Assembly: GCA_903844735.1 (NCBI GenBank)
Contig: CAIMUX010000103.1
Location: 124,001-188,000 of the forward strand
DNA from: Candidatus Eiseniibacteriota bacterium
Lineage (GTDB): Bacteria > Eisenbacteria > RBG-16-71-46 > CAIMUX01
Length of the DNA stretch: 64,000 nt
Direction of reading: 5' to 3'
Below are positions 16,967 through 26,300 of the stretch, one piece after another. The position numbers and the translations under genes are program-made. The number at the start of each line of letters is the position of its first letter. Position 1 is the stretch's first letter. The notes beneath the pieces are model-generated. The model was not told the origin of the DNA, made no database searches, and saw only the letters and a list, made by a program, of their open reading frames with translations.

Positions 16967-17899
16967 TCAGCCGAGGACGCCGGTCGCCGTGAAGAGGAGC
17001 ACGGCGAAGCCGATCAGGATGTTGATGGTGAAAAACGGTGTCTCGACGACGCGCGCGAGGCGCTGCTCCCACCAGAGCAGGGCCGCGGCGGGGGCGAGGA
17101 GCGCCAGGCTGAGCCCCGACCAGCCGTTAACCCACCACAAAGCAAGCAAACAGAGGACCGCGGTGAAATGCAGCCAGTAGGAGATGCGCAGCGCCCCGGC
17201 GCGGCCGAGTGCGGCGGGAAGAGAATGGACGCCGCACGCGCGGTCGAACTCCTCGTCCAGCGTGGCGTAGACGATGTCGAATCCGCTCACCCAGAACAGC
17301 CCGAAGAGCGCGAGTGGTATCACCCGAGAGAGTCCGACGAAGGACTGCGTCACCGCCACCCAGCCGCCGAGCGGTGAGAGGGCAAGGCCGAACCCGACCC
17401 CGAAGTGGCAGAGCGGTGTGCAGCGTTTGAGGAACGGGTACCCGGCAAAGACGATCAGCGGAATGGGGGAGAGCAGAAGCGTGAGCCGGCCGTGGGGTCC
17501 GGTGAGGAGCGCCGCCGCGGCGAAGTAGAGGACGAGCCCGACCGCCGTCACGCCCCAGGCCTGGGGCGGTGTCATCGTTCCACTGGGCAACTCACGGGCG
17601 GCGGTGCGCGGATTGAGCGCGTCGATGCGACGGTCAATGATGCGGTTCAGGGCGAGCGCCGCGGTTCGGGCGCCCGCTGCTGCGAGAAAGACCAGAAGCA
17701 CGGCGCGCAGGGAAGGGAGGCGTGCGTCCGCGCCCGCCCGATGCAGACCATCCGCCGCCACCAGCATGCCGGCGATGATGAGCGGCAGCGAGAAGAGGGT
17801 GTGGGCGACCCGCACGAAACGGGCATAGGTGACGAGGGCGGACCAACCCCGGGCCGGTCCCGCCGGACCGGGCACGGCGTCGGCGTTGGCGTGCTTCAC
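16967..17899 (-). CDS. ubiA: UbiA-family prenyltransferase (MqnP-like)
   Basis: 310 residues; GTG at 17899 with GGAGGAAGGAG upstream. Eight or nine membrane segments. The two prenyl-diphosphate/Mg motifs are NRIIDRRIDALNPRTAARE and DIVYATLDEEFD. The phrase RTAARELPSGTMTPPQAW is typical of the UbiA subgroup tied to the futalosine menaquinone pathway (MqnP), and the following UbiX and UbiD are its usual partners. The product would be the quinone feeding the cytochrome system at 38.5-48.8 kb; that link is inference. The short leader upstream has no recognised promoter. Confidence 0.92.
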   Translation of the reverse strand: MKHANADAVPGPAGPARGWSALVTYARFVRVAHTLFSLPLIIAGMLVAADGLHRAGADARLPSLRAVLLVFLAAAGARTAALALNRIIDRRIDALNPRTAARELPSGTMTPPQAWGVTAVGLVLYFAAAALLTGPHGRLTLLLSPIPLIVFAGYPFLKRCTPLCHFGVGFGLALSPLGGWVAVTQSFVGLSRVIPLALFGLFWVSGFDIVYATLDEEFDRACGVHSLPAALGRAGALRISYWLHFTAVLCLLALWWVNGWSGLSLALLAPAAALLWWEQRLARVVETPFFTINILIGFAVLLFTATGVLG

Positions 17900-18027
17900 G
17901 GGGCGCTCCTTCCTCCCGGCAAGCGACCCCCGCCGGACCAGGCTGCGGATTGTGACCCGCGGTCGGGGGGAAGGCAACTGCATAGACCCACGGTGCTCCG
18001 GGATTCGACCTTCCACCGATTGTGCCC

Positions 18028-18060
18028 AGCGACCTTGCTCAGCGACCTTGCTCAGCGACC
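18028..18060 (+). repeat. 13-bp tandem repeat
   Basis: AGCGACCTTGCTC occurs twice plus seven bases of a third copy, in the divergent intergenic region between ubiA and the thioredoxin-like gene. Confidence 0.85.
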
Positions 18061-18167
18061 GGGTCCGCCGACCGCGTTCTTGCCGAGATCCCCTGTTTCC
18101 TCCTATCCTCTCAGAGTGCCCCGGAAGCCTGCGCCAAGCGGCGCGATCCACCAGAGGAGGCGATTCG

Positions 18168-18917
18168 ATGATGCCGGACCTGTCCCAGTCCGCCGAAACA
18201 CGCCGGCTTTCGATCCCGCGGGGGGCCGCCCGGGTGTTCCGGCTGCTTCCCGTTGTGGCCGGCCTGGTCCTTCCCGCCGCCCTGATCTTTCTCGCCGGCG
18301 GCTGCGGTCGTGGAAAGCCGGAGGCCCGGCACAAGGGGGATCTACCCTACGCTGTTCTCGACAAGGCGTTCCAGCCGTTGCGGCGTGACTTCGAGGACGC
18401 GGACGGCAAGGTGCGGCTGGTCGGCATCGTCGCGCCGACCTGTGGAGAGTGCATCGACTTCGCGGCGGCCATCGACCAGATGTTGCTTCCTGCGATTCCC
18501 GGTGAAGATTTCGAGGTTTTTTTGGTCTGGGTCTGCGTCGTTCCGCCCGACGTGGACGTGCGCGCGCGTGCGCTGGCCGAGAAGTACGCCGATCCGCGCA
18601 TCCGCCATTACTGGGACGGCACCGGCAGGATCGGCCGGGCGTTCGGGCGACACGCCGGGTTGGCCGACGGAGCTTCTGCGTACGGTCTCTTCTATCTGTA
18701 CGGCCGTCCCGATACCTGGGATCCCGAGGGCAAGATGTCCGGCGAACCCCCGGAGTACAACGCCATCCTCGACGGTTGGGAGCCCGCTCAGCCGCGCGCG
18801 CGCGCGGGAAAGCATCCGCGCCTCACACTCCCGCCGTTCAGCGTGGAAACGCTTCGTTCGCAGATCGAGCAACTGCTTGCGGAACCCGACGCGGCGGCGG
18901 GCGCGGGGCGGCGCTAG
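18168..18917 (+). CDS. Thioredoxin-like lipoprotein
   Basis: 249 residues; ATG at 18168 with AGAGGAGG upstream. A hydrophobic signal (~22-45) ends in LAGGC46, a lipobox. The mature part holds a thioredoxin-like CXXC, T91-C92-G-E-C95, after VRLVGIVAP, in the place of the redox motif of TlpA/ResA-like proteins. The segment FLVWVCVVPPDVDVRARA and the later YLYG strand fit the fold. Expected location: periplasmic, membrane-anchored. It could serve cytochrome c maturation or thiol repair; the substrate is unknown. Its TAG stop overlaps the convergent selD TAG in a shared CTAG. Confidence 0.72.
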   Translation: MMPDLSQSAETRRLSIPRGAARVFRLLPVVAGLVLPAALIFLAGGCGRGKPEARHKGDLPYAVLDKAFQPLRRDFEDADGKVRLVGIVAPTCGECIDFAAAIDQMLLPAIPGEDFEVFLVWVCVVPPDVDVRARALAEKYADPRIRHYWDGTGRIGRAFGRHAGLADGASAYGLFYLYGRPDTWDPEGKMSGEPPEYNAILDGWEPAQPRARAGKHPRLTLPPFSVETLRSQIEQLLAEPDAAAGAGRR

Positions 18918-19966
18918 TCGGTCTTCCGGACGCGTATGCGGCCGGTTCCCGCGGTCACCCGCCCCACCACCGCGGACTCTGTGTCGCCGTCGGCGTGCAA
19001 CGCGGCGACGAGACGCTCAGCGGCCTCCGGCGGTAGCGAGACTAAGAGCCCTCCCGATGTCTGCGGGTCGAACAGCAGGTCGAGCCTCGGATCGCCGTGG
19101 GCCTCGATGTCGAGGTGCACGCCTAAGTGCTCCCGGTTTGCGGCCAATCCTCCCGGCGTATCGCCGTCGGCGGCCGCCTCGATGGCGCCCGGCAACAGCG
19201 GGACACGCTCCAACGCGACCACGGCATCGACCCCGGAGGCGGCGGTCAACTCGTGGAGGTGACCGAGAAAGCCAAATCCGGTCACGTCGGTGGCGGCGTG
19301 GGCACCGCACTCGACCATCCGCAGCGAGGCGTTGCGGTTCAGTCGTTTCATGCAGTCGGTAACCCGGGTGAGACCCTCTGCGTCGAGTTTCCCCTTTTTC
19401 AGGGATGTGGCGAGGATGCCGGTGCCGAGCGGCTTGGTGAGCACGAGGGCATCGCCGGGGCGAGCGCCCGCGTTGGTGACCACGCGGTCGGGGTGCACCC
19501 GGCCGAGAACGGAGAGACCGTAGAACAACTCCGGCGATTTCACCGAGTGACCGCCCACGAGCAGGGCGCCGGCCCGCAAGGTCATGGCATGTCCGCCGCG
19601 CAGGATCTCACCGAGGACGGAGAGGTCCAGCTCGCTGACCGGGAATCCGACGATGTTCATGGCGGTGACCGGTTCGCCCCCCATGGCATAGACGTCGCTC
19701 AGGCTGTTGGCCGCGGCGATCTCGCCGAACGTGAACGGGTCGTCCACGATCGGTGTGAAGAAATCGACCGTCTGAATGACCGCGAGGTCCGGCCCGAGCC
19801 GGAAGACTCCGGCGTCATCATGCCAGTCGAGTCCGACGATGAGGTCGGGATGCCGCACCGGTGGCAGCACAGAGAGCACCTGCTCCAGGTCCCCTGGAGC
19901 GATCTTGCTGGCTCACCCGGCGCAGGAGACCATCTGGGTCAGGCGGCGGATCTGTTCGCGCGTCAT
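18914..19966 (-). CDS. selD: Selenide, water dikinase SelD, itself a selenoprotein (in-frame UGA = Sec18)
   Basis: 350 residues when the TGA at 19913-19915 is read as selenocysteine. From ATG 19966 (GAGAGGAG upstream) the protein begins MTREQIRRLTQMVSCAG-U-ASKIAPGDLEQVL and continues in frame into a complete SelD. U18 and K21 have the same spacing as the catalytic Cys17 and Lys20 of E. coli SelD. Downstream landmarks: GLDWHDDAGVF, QTVDFFTPIVDDPFTFG, AAANSLSDVYAMGG, VGGHSVKSPELFYGLSVLG, TDVTGFGFLGH and FDPQTSGGLL. It makes selenophosphate from selenide and ATP for Sec-tRNA. A plain ORF call would start at 19879 and lose the active site. A SECIS-like hairpin follows the UGA. Confidence 0.93.
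19882..19900 (-). promoter_or_regulatory. Bacterial SECIS-like hairpin in selD
   Basis: On the coding strand GCTCCAGG-GGA-CCTGGAGC forms a perfect 8-bp stem with a 3-base loop. The loop begins 20 bases after the UGA and has G in its first positions, matching the general bSECIS rules (short loop, G near the 5' side, about 16-37 bases from the UGA). It would recruit SelB to recode the stop. Confidence 0.75.
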
Positions 19967-20123
19967 GCGGATCTTGGCTCCTCTCGGCCCAGGGGGCCGG
20001 CTGCGCCACGGACCCTGTGCCCGCGGCTGGGGGGATTCTACGCGGGATGCCTTGCGGACGGAAGGCGCCGCGCGTCGGATCAGTCCCTTCCCCGGACCGA
20101 CCGGTTCCCTTATTCTTCCGCGC

Positions 20124-21203
20124 ATGGACGATCCCGATCCCACGACTAGCGCGTTGCCCGGTCCGGTCCTTTCAGCGACTGCCGAGGCTGAGGCGGAGGC
20201 TGAGGTGGAGCGCCGCGAGGGAAAAGTGCGGCTACGAGCAGCGCTGATTTCCTTCGGCGCGGGAACGGTCATTCTCGGGGTGAAGTTCTGGGCGTATCAC
20301 GTGACTCTCTCGACCGCCGTTCTCTCGGATGCGCTCGAAAGCATCGTGAATGTCGTCGCGGCGGTTTTCGCGATCGGCGGAGTGGTGTTTGCGGGGAAGC
20401 CGGCCGATCGCTCGCACCCGTACGGGCATGGCAAGATCGAGTTCTTCTCGGCTGCTTTCGAGGGCGGGCTGATCGCCTTTGCCGCCGTTCTCGTGATCAT
20501 CCAGGCTCTGCGCGGGTTGGTCGGTGGCGGAGAGCTGAAGGAACTGGACCTGGGGCTCATGCTCGTCGTCGGCGCCGGGACCATGAACGGCATCCTCGGT
20601 TGGTTCCTCGTACGCACCGGGAAGAAGTACAACTCCCTGACCCTGATCGCCGACGGGAAACACGTCCTGTCGGACTTCTGGACCAGTGCCGGGGTGGTGG
20701 TCGGGCTCCTTCTCGTTCGTTGGACAGGGATCCGCCTTATCGATCCGGTCGTGGCCGGAATCCTTGGCCTGAATCTCGCCTGGACCGGTTGGAAGCTCGT
20801 GCGGCAGGCTGCCGGCGGACTCCTCGACGAGGAGGACGCGGAAATGGTGCGCCGTCTGGTATCGGCGGCGGATGCCGGCTCCGGCAGCGGGATCATCCGG
20901 GTCCACAGCCTGCGAGTCATCCGCGCCGGCCGTTTCGTGCATGTCGACGCTCATATCGTCGTGCCGCTGTTCTGGGATGTGGGCCGGGCACATGACGCCA
21001 CCGACGATTTCGAGCGACGCGTCATCCGAACGTGTGGGTTGAAGGGGGAGATCGTCATCCACACCGATCCGTGTCGGCAGCTATACTGCGCACAGTGTGA
21101 CCTGCCGGAATGTCCGGTCCGCCGTGAGGCGTTTCGGACGAGGCCGGCGCTCACGGTAGAGGAGGCGGTGCATCCGGATCCTCCAATCGTTCTCCAACCG
21201 TAG
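20124..21203 (+). CDS. Cation diffusion facilitator (zinc/iron-type efflux transporter)
   Basis: 359 residues from ATG 20124; no strong ribosome binding site is visible. The acidic N-terminus (AEAEAEVERREG) is followed by about six membrane segments. CDF signatures are LSDALESIVNVVA (metal-site D and E in helix 2), HPYGHGKIEFFSA, and ADGKHVLSDFWTS (H and D in helix 5). The cytosolic C-terminal domain carries HVDAHIVVPLFWDV. It ends with a Cys cluster, CRQLYCAQCDLPECPV, which could bind metal. The ferritin gene begins 13 bases downstream, so an iron or zinc export role coupled to iron storage is likely but not proven. Confidence 0.9.
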   Translation: MDDPDPTTSALPGPVLSATAEAEAEAEVERREGKVRLRAALISFGAGTVILGVKFWAYHVTLSTAVLSDALESIVNVVAAVFAIGGVVFAGKPADRSHPYGHGKIEFFSAAFEGGLIAFAAVLVIIQALRGLVGGGELKELDLGLMLVVGAGTMNGILGWFLVRTGKKYNSLTLIADGKHVLSDFWTSAGVVVGLLLVRWTGIRLIDPVVAGILGLNLAWTGWKLVRQAAGGLLDEEDAEMVRRLVSAADAGSGSGIIRVHSLRVIRAGRFVHVDAHIVVPLFWDVGRAHDATDDFERRVIRTCGLKGEIVIHTDPCRQLYCAQCDLPECPVRREAFRTRPALTVEEAVHPDPPIVLQP

Positions 21204-21216
21204 GAAGGGACCTTCC

Positions 21217-21744
21217 ATGCTGAGCAAGAACCTTGTCGGAAAGCTCAACGATCAGATCAATCTCGAGTTCTTTTCCTCCAACCTCTACCTGCAAATGGCT
21301 GCCTGGTGCGTGTCGCAGGGCCTGCGTGGTTCTGCTCTCTTCCTCGGGAAGCATGCGGGGGAGGAGATGATGCACATGCGGAAATTCTTCGACTACGTCA
21401 ACGAGACCGGCAACCTCGCCGTTCTCGGGAAAATCGAAGCCCCGTCCGCAGACTACCCGTCGCTGGGGGATCTCTTTGTCCTCGTCCTCGAGCACGAGCG
21501 TACTGTCACCGGGAAGATCAACGCCCTGGTTGACGTCGCTCTCCAGGAGAAGGACTTCGCGACCTTCAACTTTCTGCAGTGGTTCGTATCCGAACAGCAC
21601 GAGGAAGAGGCGCTGGTGGGAGAGATCGTGGGCATGGTGAAGCTGGTCGGAGGCGAGGGGCAAGGGCTCTATCTTCTCGACCGTGAGATCGCGTCCATCG
21701 CGGCCCGGCCGCCGGGCGGGAACCCCGCTGATGCCGCCGGGTGA
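21217..21744 (+). CDS. ftn: Ferritin, non-heme
   Basis: 175 residues; ATG after AGGAAGGG. Ferroxidase-centre residues fall at the numbering of E. coli FtnA: E17, Y24, E50, H53 (GEEMMHM), E94, Q127 and E130. It oxidises Fe(II) and stores Fe(III) in a 24-mer cage in the cytosol. It lies directly after the CDF exporter and overlaps the next gene by 14 bases. The Gly/Ala/Pro-rich tail after residue ~160 is not conserved. Confidence 0.95.
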   Translation: MLSKNLVGKLNDQINLEFFSSNLYLQMAAWCVSQGLRGSALFLGKHAGEEMMHMRKFFDYVNETGNLAVLGKIEAPSADYPSLGDLFVLVLEHERTVTGKINALVDVALQEKDFATFNFLQWFVSEQHEEEALVGEIVGMVKLVGGEGQGLYLLDREIASIAARPPGGNPADAAG

Positions 21745-22333
21745 GCTCCCTGAGTCTCCGCTCGCGTTTCTCTTTCGTGCCCTGGAGTTCGCCGCGCGCA
21801 AGCACCGGGATCAGAGGCGCAAGGGAGAGAGTGCGGCGCCCTACATCAACCACCCGATCGCCGTGGCCGCGGTCGTCGCGGGCACGGGCGGCGTTGACGA
21901 TCCCGTGACCCTGGCCGCGGCCGTGCTCCACGACACCGTGGAGGATACCGAGACGACGCTGGAGGAGCTTGAGTGCGAGTTCGGCGTCGAGGTTCGCGAT
22001 GTCGTGGACGAAGTGACCGACGACAAGGAATTGGCCAAGGCGGAGCGGAAGCGCCTCCAAGTCGAGCACGCGCCATCCGCCTCCCGCCGCGCCAAGGAGC
22101 TCAAACTCGGCGACAAGATCTGCAACATCCGGGACCTGGTACACGCGCCTCCCGGCGGCTGGACGCTTGATCGCAAGGTCGAGTACCTGGACTGGACAGA
22201 GCAGGTAGTGGCTGGTTGCCGCGGCACGAGTGCCGCTCTCGAGGAGCTTTACGACCGTGAGCTGGCGCAGGCGCGAGCGGCCTTGCGCGCGATGCGAGAG
22301 ACCGTGGACGGCGGAGAGGGTGCCACAAGCTGA
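21731..22333 (+). CDS. HD-domain (p)ppGpp hydrolase, MESH1-like small alarmone hydrolase
   Basis: 200 residues; ATG 21731 lies inside the end of the ferritin gene (14-base overlap), implying coupling. The metal site is H41 (YINHPI), H67-D68 (VLHDTVEDT) and D129 (KLGDKICNIRDL), with the same spacings as human MESH1 (H35, H61, D62, D122). There is no synthetase, TGS or ACT domain, so it is hydrolase-only. E71-D72 are the usual catalytic acidic residues. It would lower (p)ppGpp, or act on NADPH as reported for MESH1. Its position after ferritin suggests a link between iron state and alarmone level; that is inference. Confidence 0.88.
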   Translation: MPPGELPESPLAFLFRALEFAARKHRDQRRKGESAAPYINHPIAVAAVVAGTGGVDDPVTLAAAVLHDTVEDTETTLEELECEFGVEVRDVVDEVTDDKELAKAERKRLQVEHAPSASRRAKELKLGDKICNIRDLVHAPPGGWTLDRKVEYLDWTEQVVAGCRGTSAALEELYDRELAQARAALRAMRETVDGGEGATS

Positions 22334-22351
22334 ATCGAGCGCCGGCGGTCA

Positions 22352-22407
22352 GACGTTCAGAGTCGGACGTTCAGAGTCGAGCCGCCGCAGTCGAGCCGCC
22401 GCAGTCG
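22352..22407 (+). repeat. Two back-to-back perfect 14-bp tandem duplications
   Basis: GACGTTCAGAGTCG occurs twice (22352-22379), then AGCCGCCGCAGTCG occurs twice (22380-22407). They lie in the 90-bp gap between the convergent hydrolase and SWIM genes. Confidence 0.9.
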
Positions 22408-22423
22408 AGCGTGGACGGGCGCC

Positions 22424-23317
22424 TCAGTCTTCCGATGTTTCCTCCTGGAGGCCGCGACGCAGGGCCCACGCATGGATCGACTGGTAGGCGCGGTGCAACG
22501 CCGCTTCCGCGATGGAGCCCGGGACGGTGCCCGGCAGCGGGCCGAGGCGAAGCAGCACCGCTTCGGGCACGAAGGGCGGCTCGATGCGAGGCTGCACCTG
22601 TTCGATGGAAGAATCCGGCTCCCAGAAGCGGGCCAAGACCTCGGCCTCGCTCCCGAGGTCCGCGGGCGGGCGGGTGCGACGCGGCCGTGGCGTTTCGACC
22701 GGCGGGTCGCCGGTCCACAGACGTCGAATCCCGTCCAACAGTTCGACGCGACCGATTCCGCGGAAGAGAAGAAGCTGGAACGGATCCTCGTCGAAGCGCG
22801 CGGCGAGCAGCCGTAACGCCGCCATCGCGTGGATGCACGGCGCTTCCTCTCCCGTTCCGTCGCAGGTGAGCACCAGATCGGCGGTCTCAGCGGGAAAGAG
22901 CTGCACCCCCGCCTCCGCGAATGCCGGTTCCACGCCCTCCGGCATTTCACCTCCTAGGAGGCGGGCGGCGTAGAGGGCGCGGCGTGAAAGGACCTCCATC
23001 AAGCGGTCCCACGAGGCCGGAGGGACCGGCTCCATGCGGACGGTGACGGATCGCCACTCTCCGCGCGGGCCGCCGATGCTCACATCCGCGGCGCCCGGAC
23101 GAATTTCGACGCGGTGGGTGCGCGGCAGCCGGAACCCGGGACCGTGTCCTACCCTGGCCGGCAGAAATCCCAGGCCTGCCAGGGCGGTGAGCCAGCGATC
23201 GGACCACCAGGTCCTGCCATAGCGAGGCCGCCCGGTGCTCCCGGTATGGTGCTCTCCGCCGGTTCCAGTGGGCCTCCGCCGGATGGCTCCCCGTCCCGCA
23301 CCGCCACGTCCAGCCAT
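22424..23317 (-). CDS. SWIM zinc-finger protein, partner of SNF2 helicase
   Basis: 297 residues; ATG 23317 lies four bases after the SNF2 stop with GGAGG upstream. The segment T151-C152-DGTGEEAP-C161-I-H163 followed by AMAALRLLAARFDEDPFQLLLFRGIGR matches SWIM proteins encoded next to SNF2 helicases. The normal SWIM pattern is CxC-n-CxH; here the first Cys is replaced (L150), so zinc binding may be impaired or use another ligand. The N-terminus (~1-30) is basic and Gly-rich. Likely a DNA- or protein-binding helper of the helicase; the process is not known. Confidence 0.82.
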   Translation of the reverse strand: MAGRGGAGRGAIRRRPTGTGGEHHTGSTGRPRYGRTWWSDRWLTALAGLGFLPARVGHGPGFRLPRTHRVEIRPGAADVSIGGPRGEWRSVTVRMEPVPPASWDRLMEVLSRRALYAARLLGGEMPEGVEPAFAEAGVQLFPAETADLVLTCDGTGEEAPCIHAMAALRLLAARFDEDPFQLLLFRGIGRVELLDGIRRLWTGDPPVETPRPRRTRPPADLGSEAEVLARFWEPDSSIEQVQPRIEPPFVPEAVLLRLGPLPGTVPGSIAEAALHRAYQSIHAWALRRGLQEETSED

Positions 23318-23321
23318 CGCT

Positions 23322-26300
23322 TCAGTCCTCCGAGACCGCGTCGCGCGACAGACGCAGCACATCGCGGAGCTGCGAAGTGTCCAGCTCGGTCAACCAGTCC
23401 TCGCCTGCACCGACCACGAGATTGGCCAGTTCCCGCTTGTCCCTGATCATCTTGTCGATTCGTTCTTCGAGGGTCCCGACGCAGACATACTTGTGCACCT
23501 GCACGCGATGGGTCTGCCCGATGCGGAAGGCTCGATCGGTGGCCTGGTCCTCCACGGCCGGATTCCACCAGCGATCGAAGTGGAACACGTGCGTGGCCGG
23601 CGTGAGGTTGAGTCCGGTGCCGCCGGCCCGCAGCGAGAGAAGAAACACCTTGGGCCCGTCCGGTGTCGCGAAGTGATCCACCATCCGATCGCGTTCCGCT
23701 TTGGGGGTGCCACCGTGGAGGAACATGACCTCGGTGCGCAGCCGTTCGGCGAGATACGTGCGGAGAAGGTGCCCCATCTCGGTGAACTGGGTAAAGATCA
23801 GGGCCCGCTCGCCGACGGCGAGGACCTCCTCCATCATCTCCGCAAGTCGGGCCGTCTTTCCCGAGCGACCCTCGATCGGTCCGCCGTCGCGCAGGTAGTG
23901 CGAGGGGTGATTGCAGACCTGCTTCAGCCGCGTCAACACCGCGAGAATCAGCCCGCGGCGAGCGATCCCCGAGGAGTGCTCCACCGCGCCCAGCATCTCA
24001 TCCAGCACCGCCTGGTAAAGAGCCGCCTGTTCGCGCGTGAGGTTGCAGTACACAACCATCTCCAGTTTCTCCGGGAGGTCGCGAATGACGTCCGGGTCGG
24101 TCTTGAGGCGCCGCAGCAGAAACGGTTGTACCAGCCGACGCAATCCCTCGCGGCGGTGCGGGTCGCGGTTGCGCTCGATGGGAACGGAGTAGCGGCGACG
24201 GAATTCCGCCCGCGTTCCGAGATAGCCCGGGTTCAGGGTGTCGAGGATCGACCAGAGCTCCGAAAGGCGGTTCTCCAGCGGAGTGCCGGTGAGCGCCACC
24301 CGCGTGTTGGCGCGCAGCGAGCGCACGGCGCGCGCCTGGAGGGTGACCGGGTTCTTCAGGTTCTGGGCCTCGTCGAGCACGATCCGTTCCCAGGCCACGG
24401 ACCGCAACTGCGCGCGGTCGCGATGGGCGAGAGCGTATGTTGTGACGACGGCGTCGTTCTCCGCCGCCTCCTCCGCGAAGGTGTGGTCCCGGAGACGATG
24501 CAACCCGTGGTGGACCATGGTGTGCAGGCTTGGCGCGAAACGTTCGATCTCCCGTTGCCAGTTCCCCACCACCGACATGGGACACAGGACGAGGGTGGGC
24601 CCGACGGGGGGAGACCCGGCCGCTCGCTCGTGCAGAAGCAGGGCGATCATCTGCACCGTCTTGCCGAGCCCCATGTCGTCGGCGAGGCAGGCGCCGAGGC
24701 CGCAGCGGCGCAGAAACTCCAACCAGCCGACCCCGCGCGACTGATAGGGGCGCAGCGTTCCCTTGAAACGCTCATCGGTCTCGATCAACTCCGGGACACG
24801 ATGGCCGTGGAGCCGTTCGAGAAGATCGGCGATCCAGCCGTCGGCGATCACCTCAGGCGCGGTATCTTCCGCCAACGGGTCGGGACCGACGGCACTCCAC
24901 CGCACCGCTTCGGCGAGCGTGAGTTCTCGCGGGCCGTTTTCCTCCTCCATGACATGACGGATCGACGCCGTCCGCTCAGGATCAAGCTCGATCCAACGCC
25001 CGCGGACGAGGACGAGGGGGCGCTGCTCCTGCGCGAGGCGCCGGAATTCCTCGGGGCCCAAGATCGCGTTGCCCAGGGCGATTTCCCAGTCGTACGCGAC
25101 GAGCGCGGCCGGGCCAAGGGCCGGCTCAACCTCTTGCGTCGTTTCGGTGCCGGGGTAGCCCTGAGCCGCTCCGGTTCCAGGGGGGGCGCCTCGGCCGACC
25201 CGCTCGTCCCTGCCCGGACCGCCCGGAGTTCCATCGACCGGCCGCAGTCGCAGCCGCAGCCGCGGTCTCGACGACACCTCTCCCCACCAGGCGGGGACGA
25301 TGACGCCGAAGCCGCTCTCCTCGAGCAGGGAGGCCGCCTTGCGCAGGAAGGTGTGGGCCTCGTCCGCGGAGAGAAGGCATGCCGACGGGCGTGGCCCCTC
25401 CAATGCCCGCTCGAGCGGCGGGAACAGTCGCGAGGCTCGACCCAGGTCTCCAAGTAGGCGGTCTTGTGGCCGCTCGAGAACGCAGTCGTCCCAGACCATC
25501 GCGGGCCCGCCGGCCTCCCAGACACCGGCGGCGCTAATGACGCGGTCAGGTCGGGTTCGGTTCTGGAGAAGGAACTCTAAGTTCCACTCGGATCCGCCTT
25601 GCTGCGCTTCGGTTACGGCCCTCGCGGAGTCGTTGTCGGCGGCGGCGACAGTTGTCGGGAGGTCGACGTTTGCCGAAAGGTCGGCGGCTGCCGGGATGTC
25701 CGGGGTTGCCGGTGTCCGGCTCGGCTCCAGCAGGCGAAATGCCGTGCGAAACGAGTCCGGCGCCGGTTCGTGAAGGATCTCGCCCCAACGCCGCACCGAC
25801 TCGGTGAATTCGTCGAGGCTGCGGGCATCACCTGCCAGTTTCCCCTCGATCCAGCCGAGCGCGCGGAGCCACCCCCCGATCGGCCCCGTGAGGTCGCGAG
25901 CGGCGTTCGTGCGGCGTCCCCCGCGGTCGGGGAACCCTTCCTCCGCGAGAACGAACCGCGCCGAGGCATCCATCGTGGTGGTCAGAAAGTCCCGCACCAC
26001 GGTGGCGGCGTCGGGGAGAAGCAACCGCCCGTCCGCCTCCCGGGTTGCTGCCGCCGCCCGGCAGATCCCCGGCATGGCATGGGAGAGCAGGTCCACGGCG
26101 TGTCGGTCCTCGGGGTCGTCCAGGACGGGTCGCCACGCGGCAAGTCGCTCGCGCCCTTCCGGTCCGTGGGTCACCGCCACCGCAGGGACGATACGTTGGC
26201 GAGCGAGAAGACCCAGAGCGAGCGAGCCGCATTCCATCCAGAAACGGAGCGAGCCACCGTACTGCAGACCGGAGGGTGCTTCGCGGGGCAGGCCGGCGAG

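Noticed and set aside
19879-19879. selD starting at an internal codon after the UGA
   Set aside because: That start would omit the active-site segment; the upstream ATG with Sec at the conserved position and a hairpin explains the sequence better.
22352-22407. Possible CRISPR-like repeats
   Set aside because: Only two units each of two different 14-mers with no spacers; simple tandem duplication.
23235-25457. 740-codon plus-strand open frame
   Set aside because: It lies antisense to the SNF2 motor domain, whose seven motifs are intact; no recognisable protein pattern.
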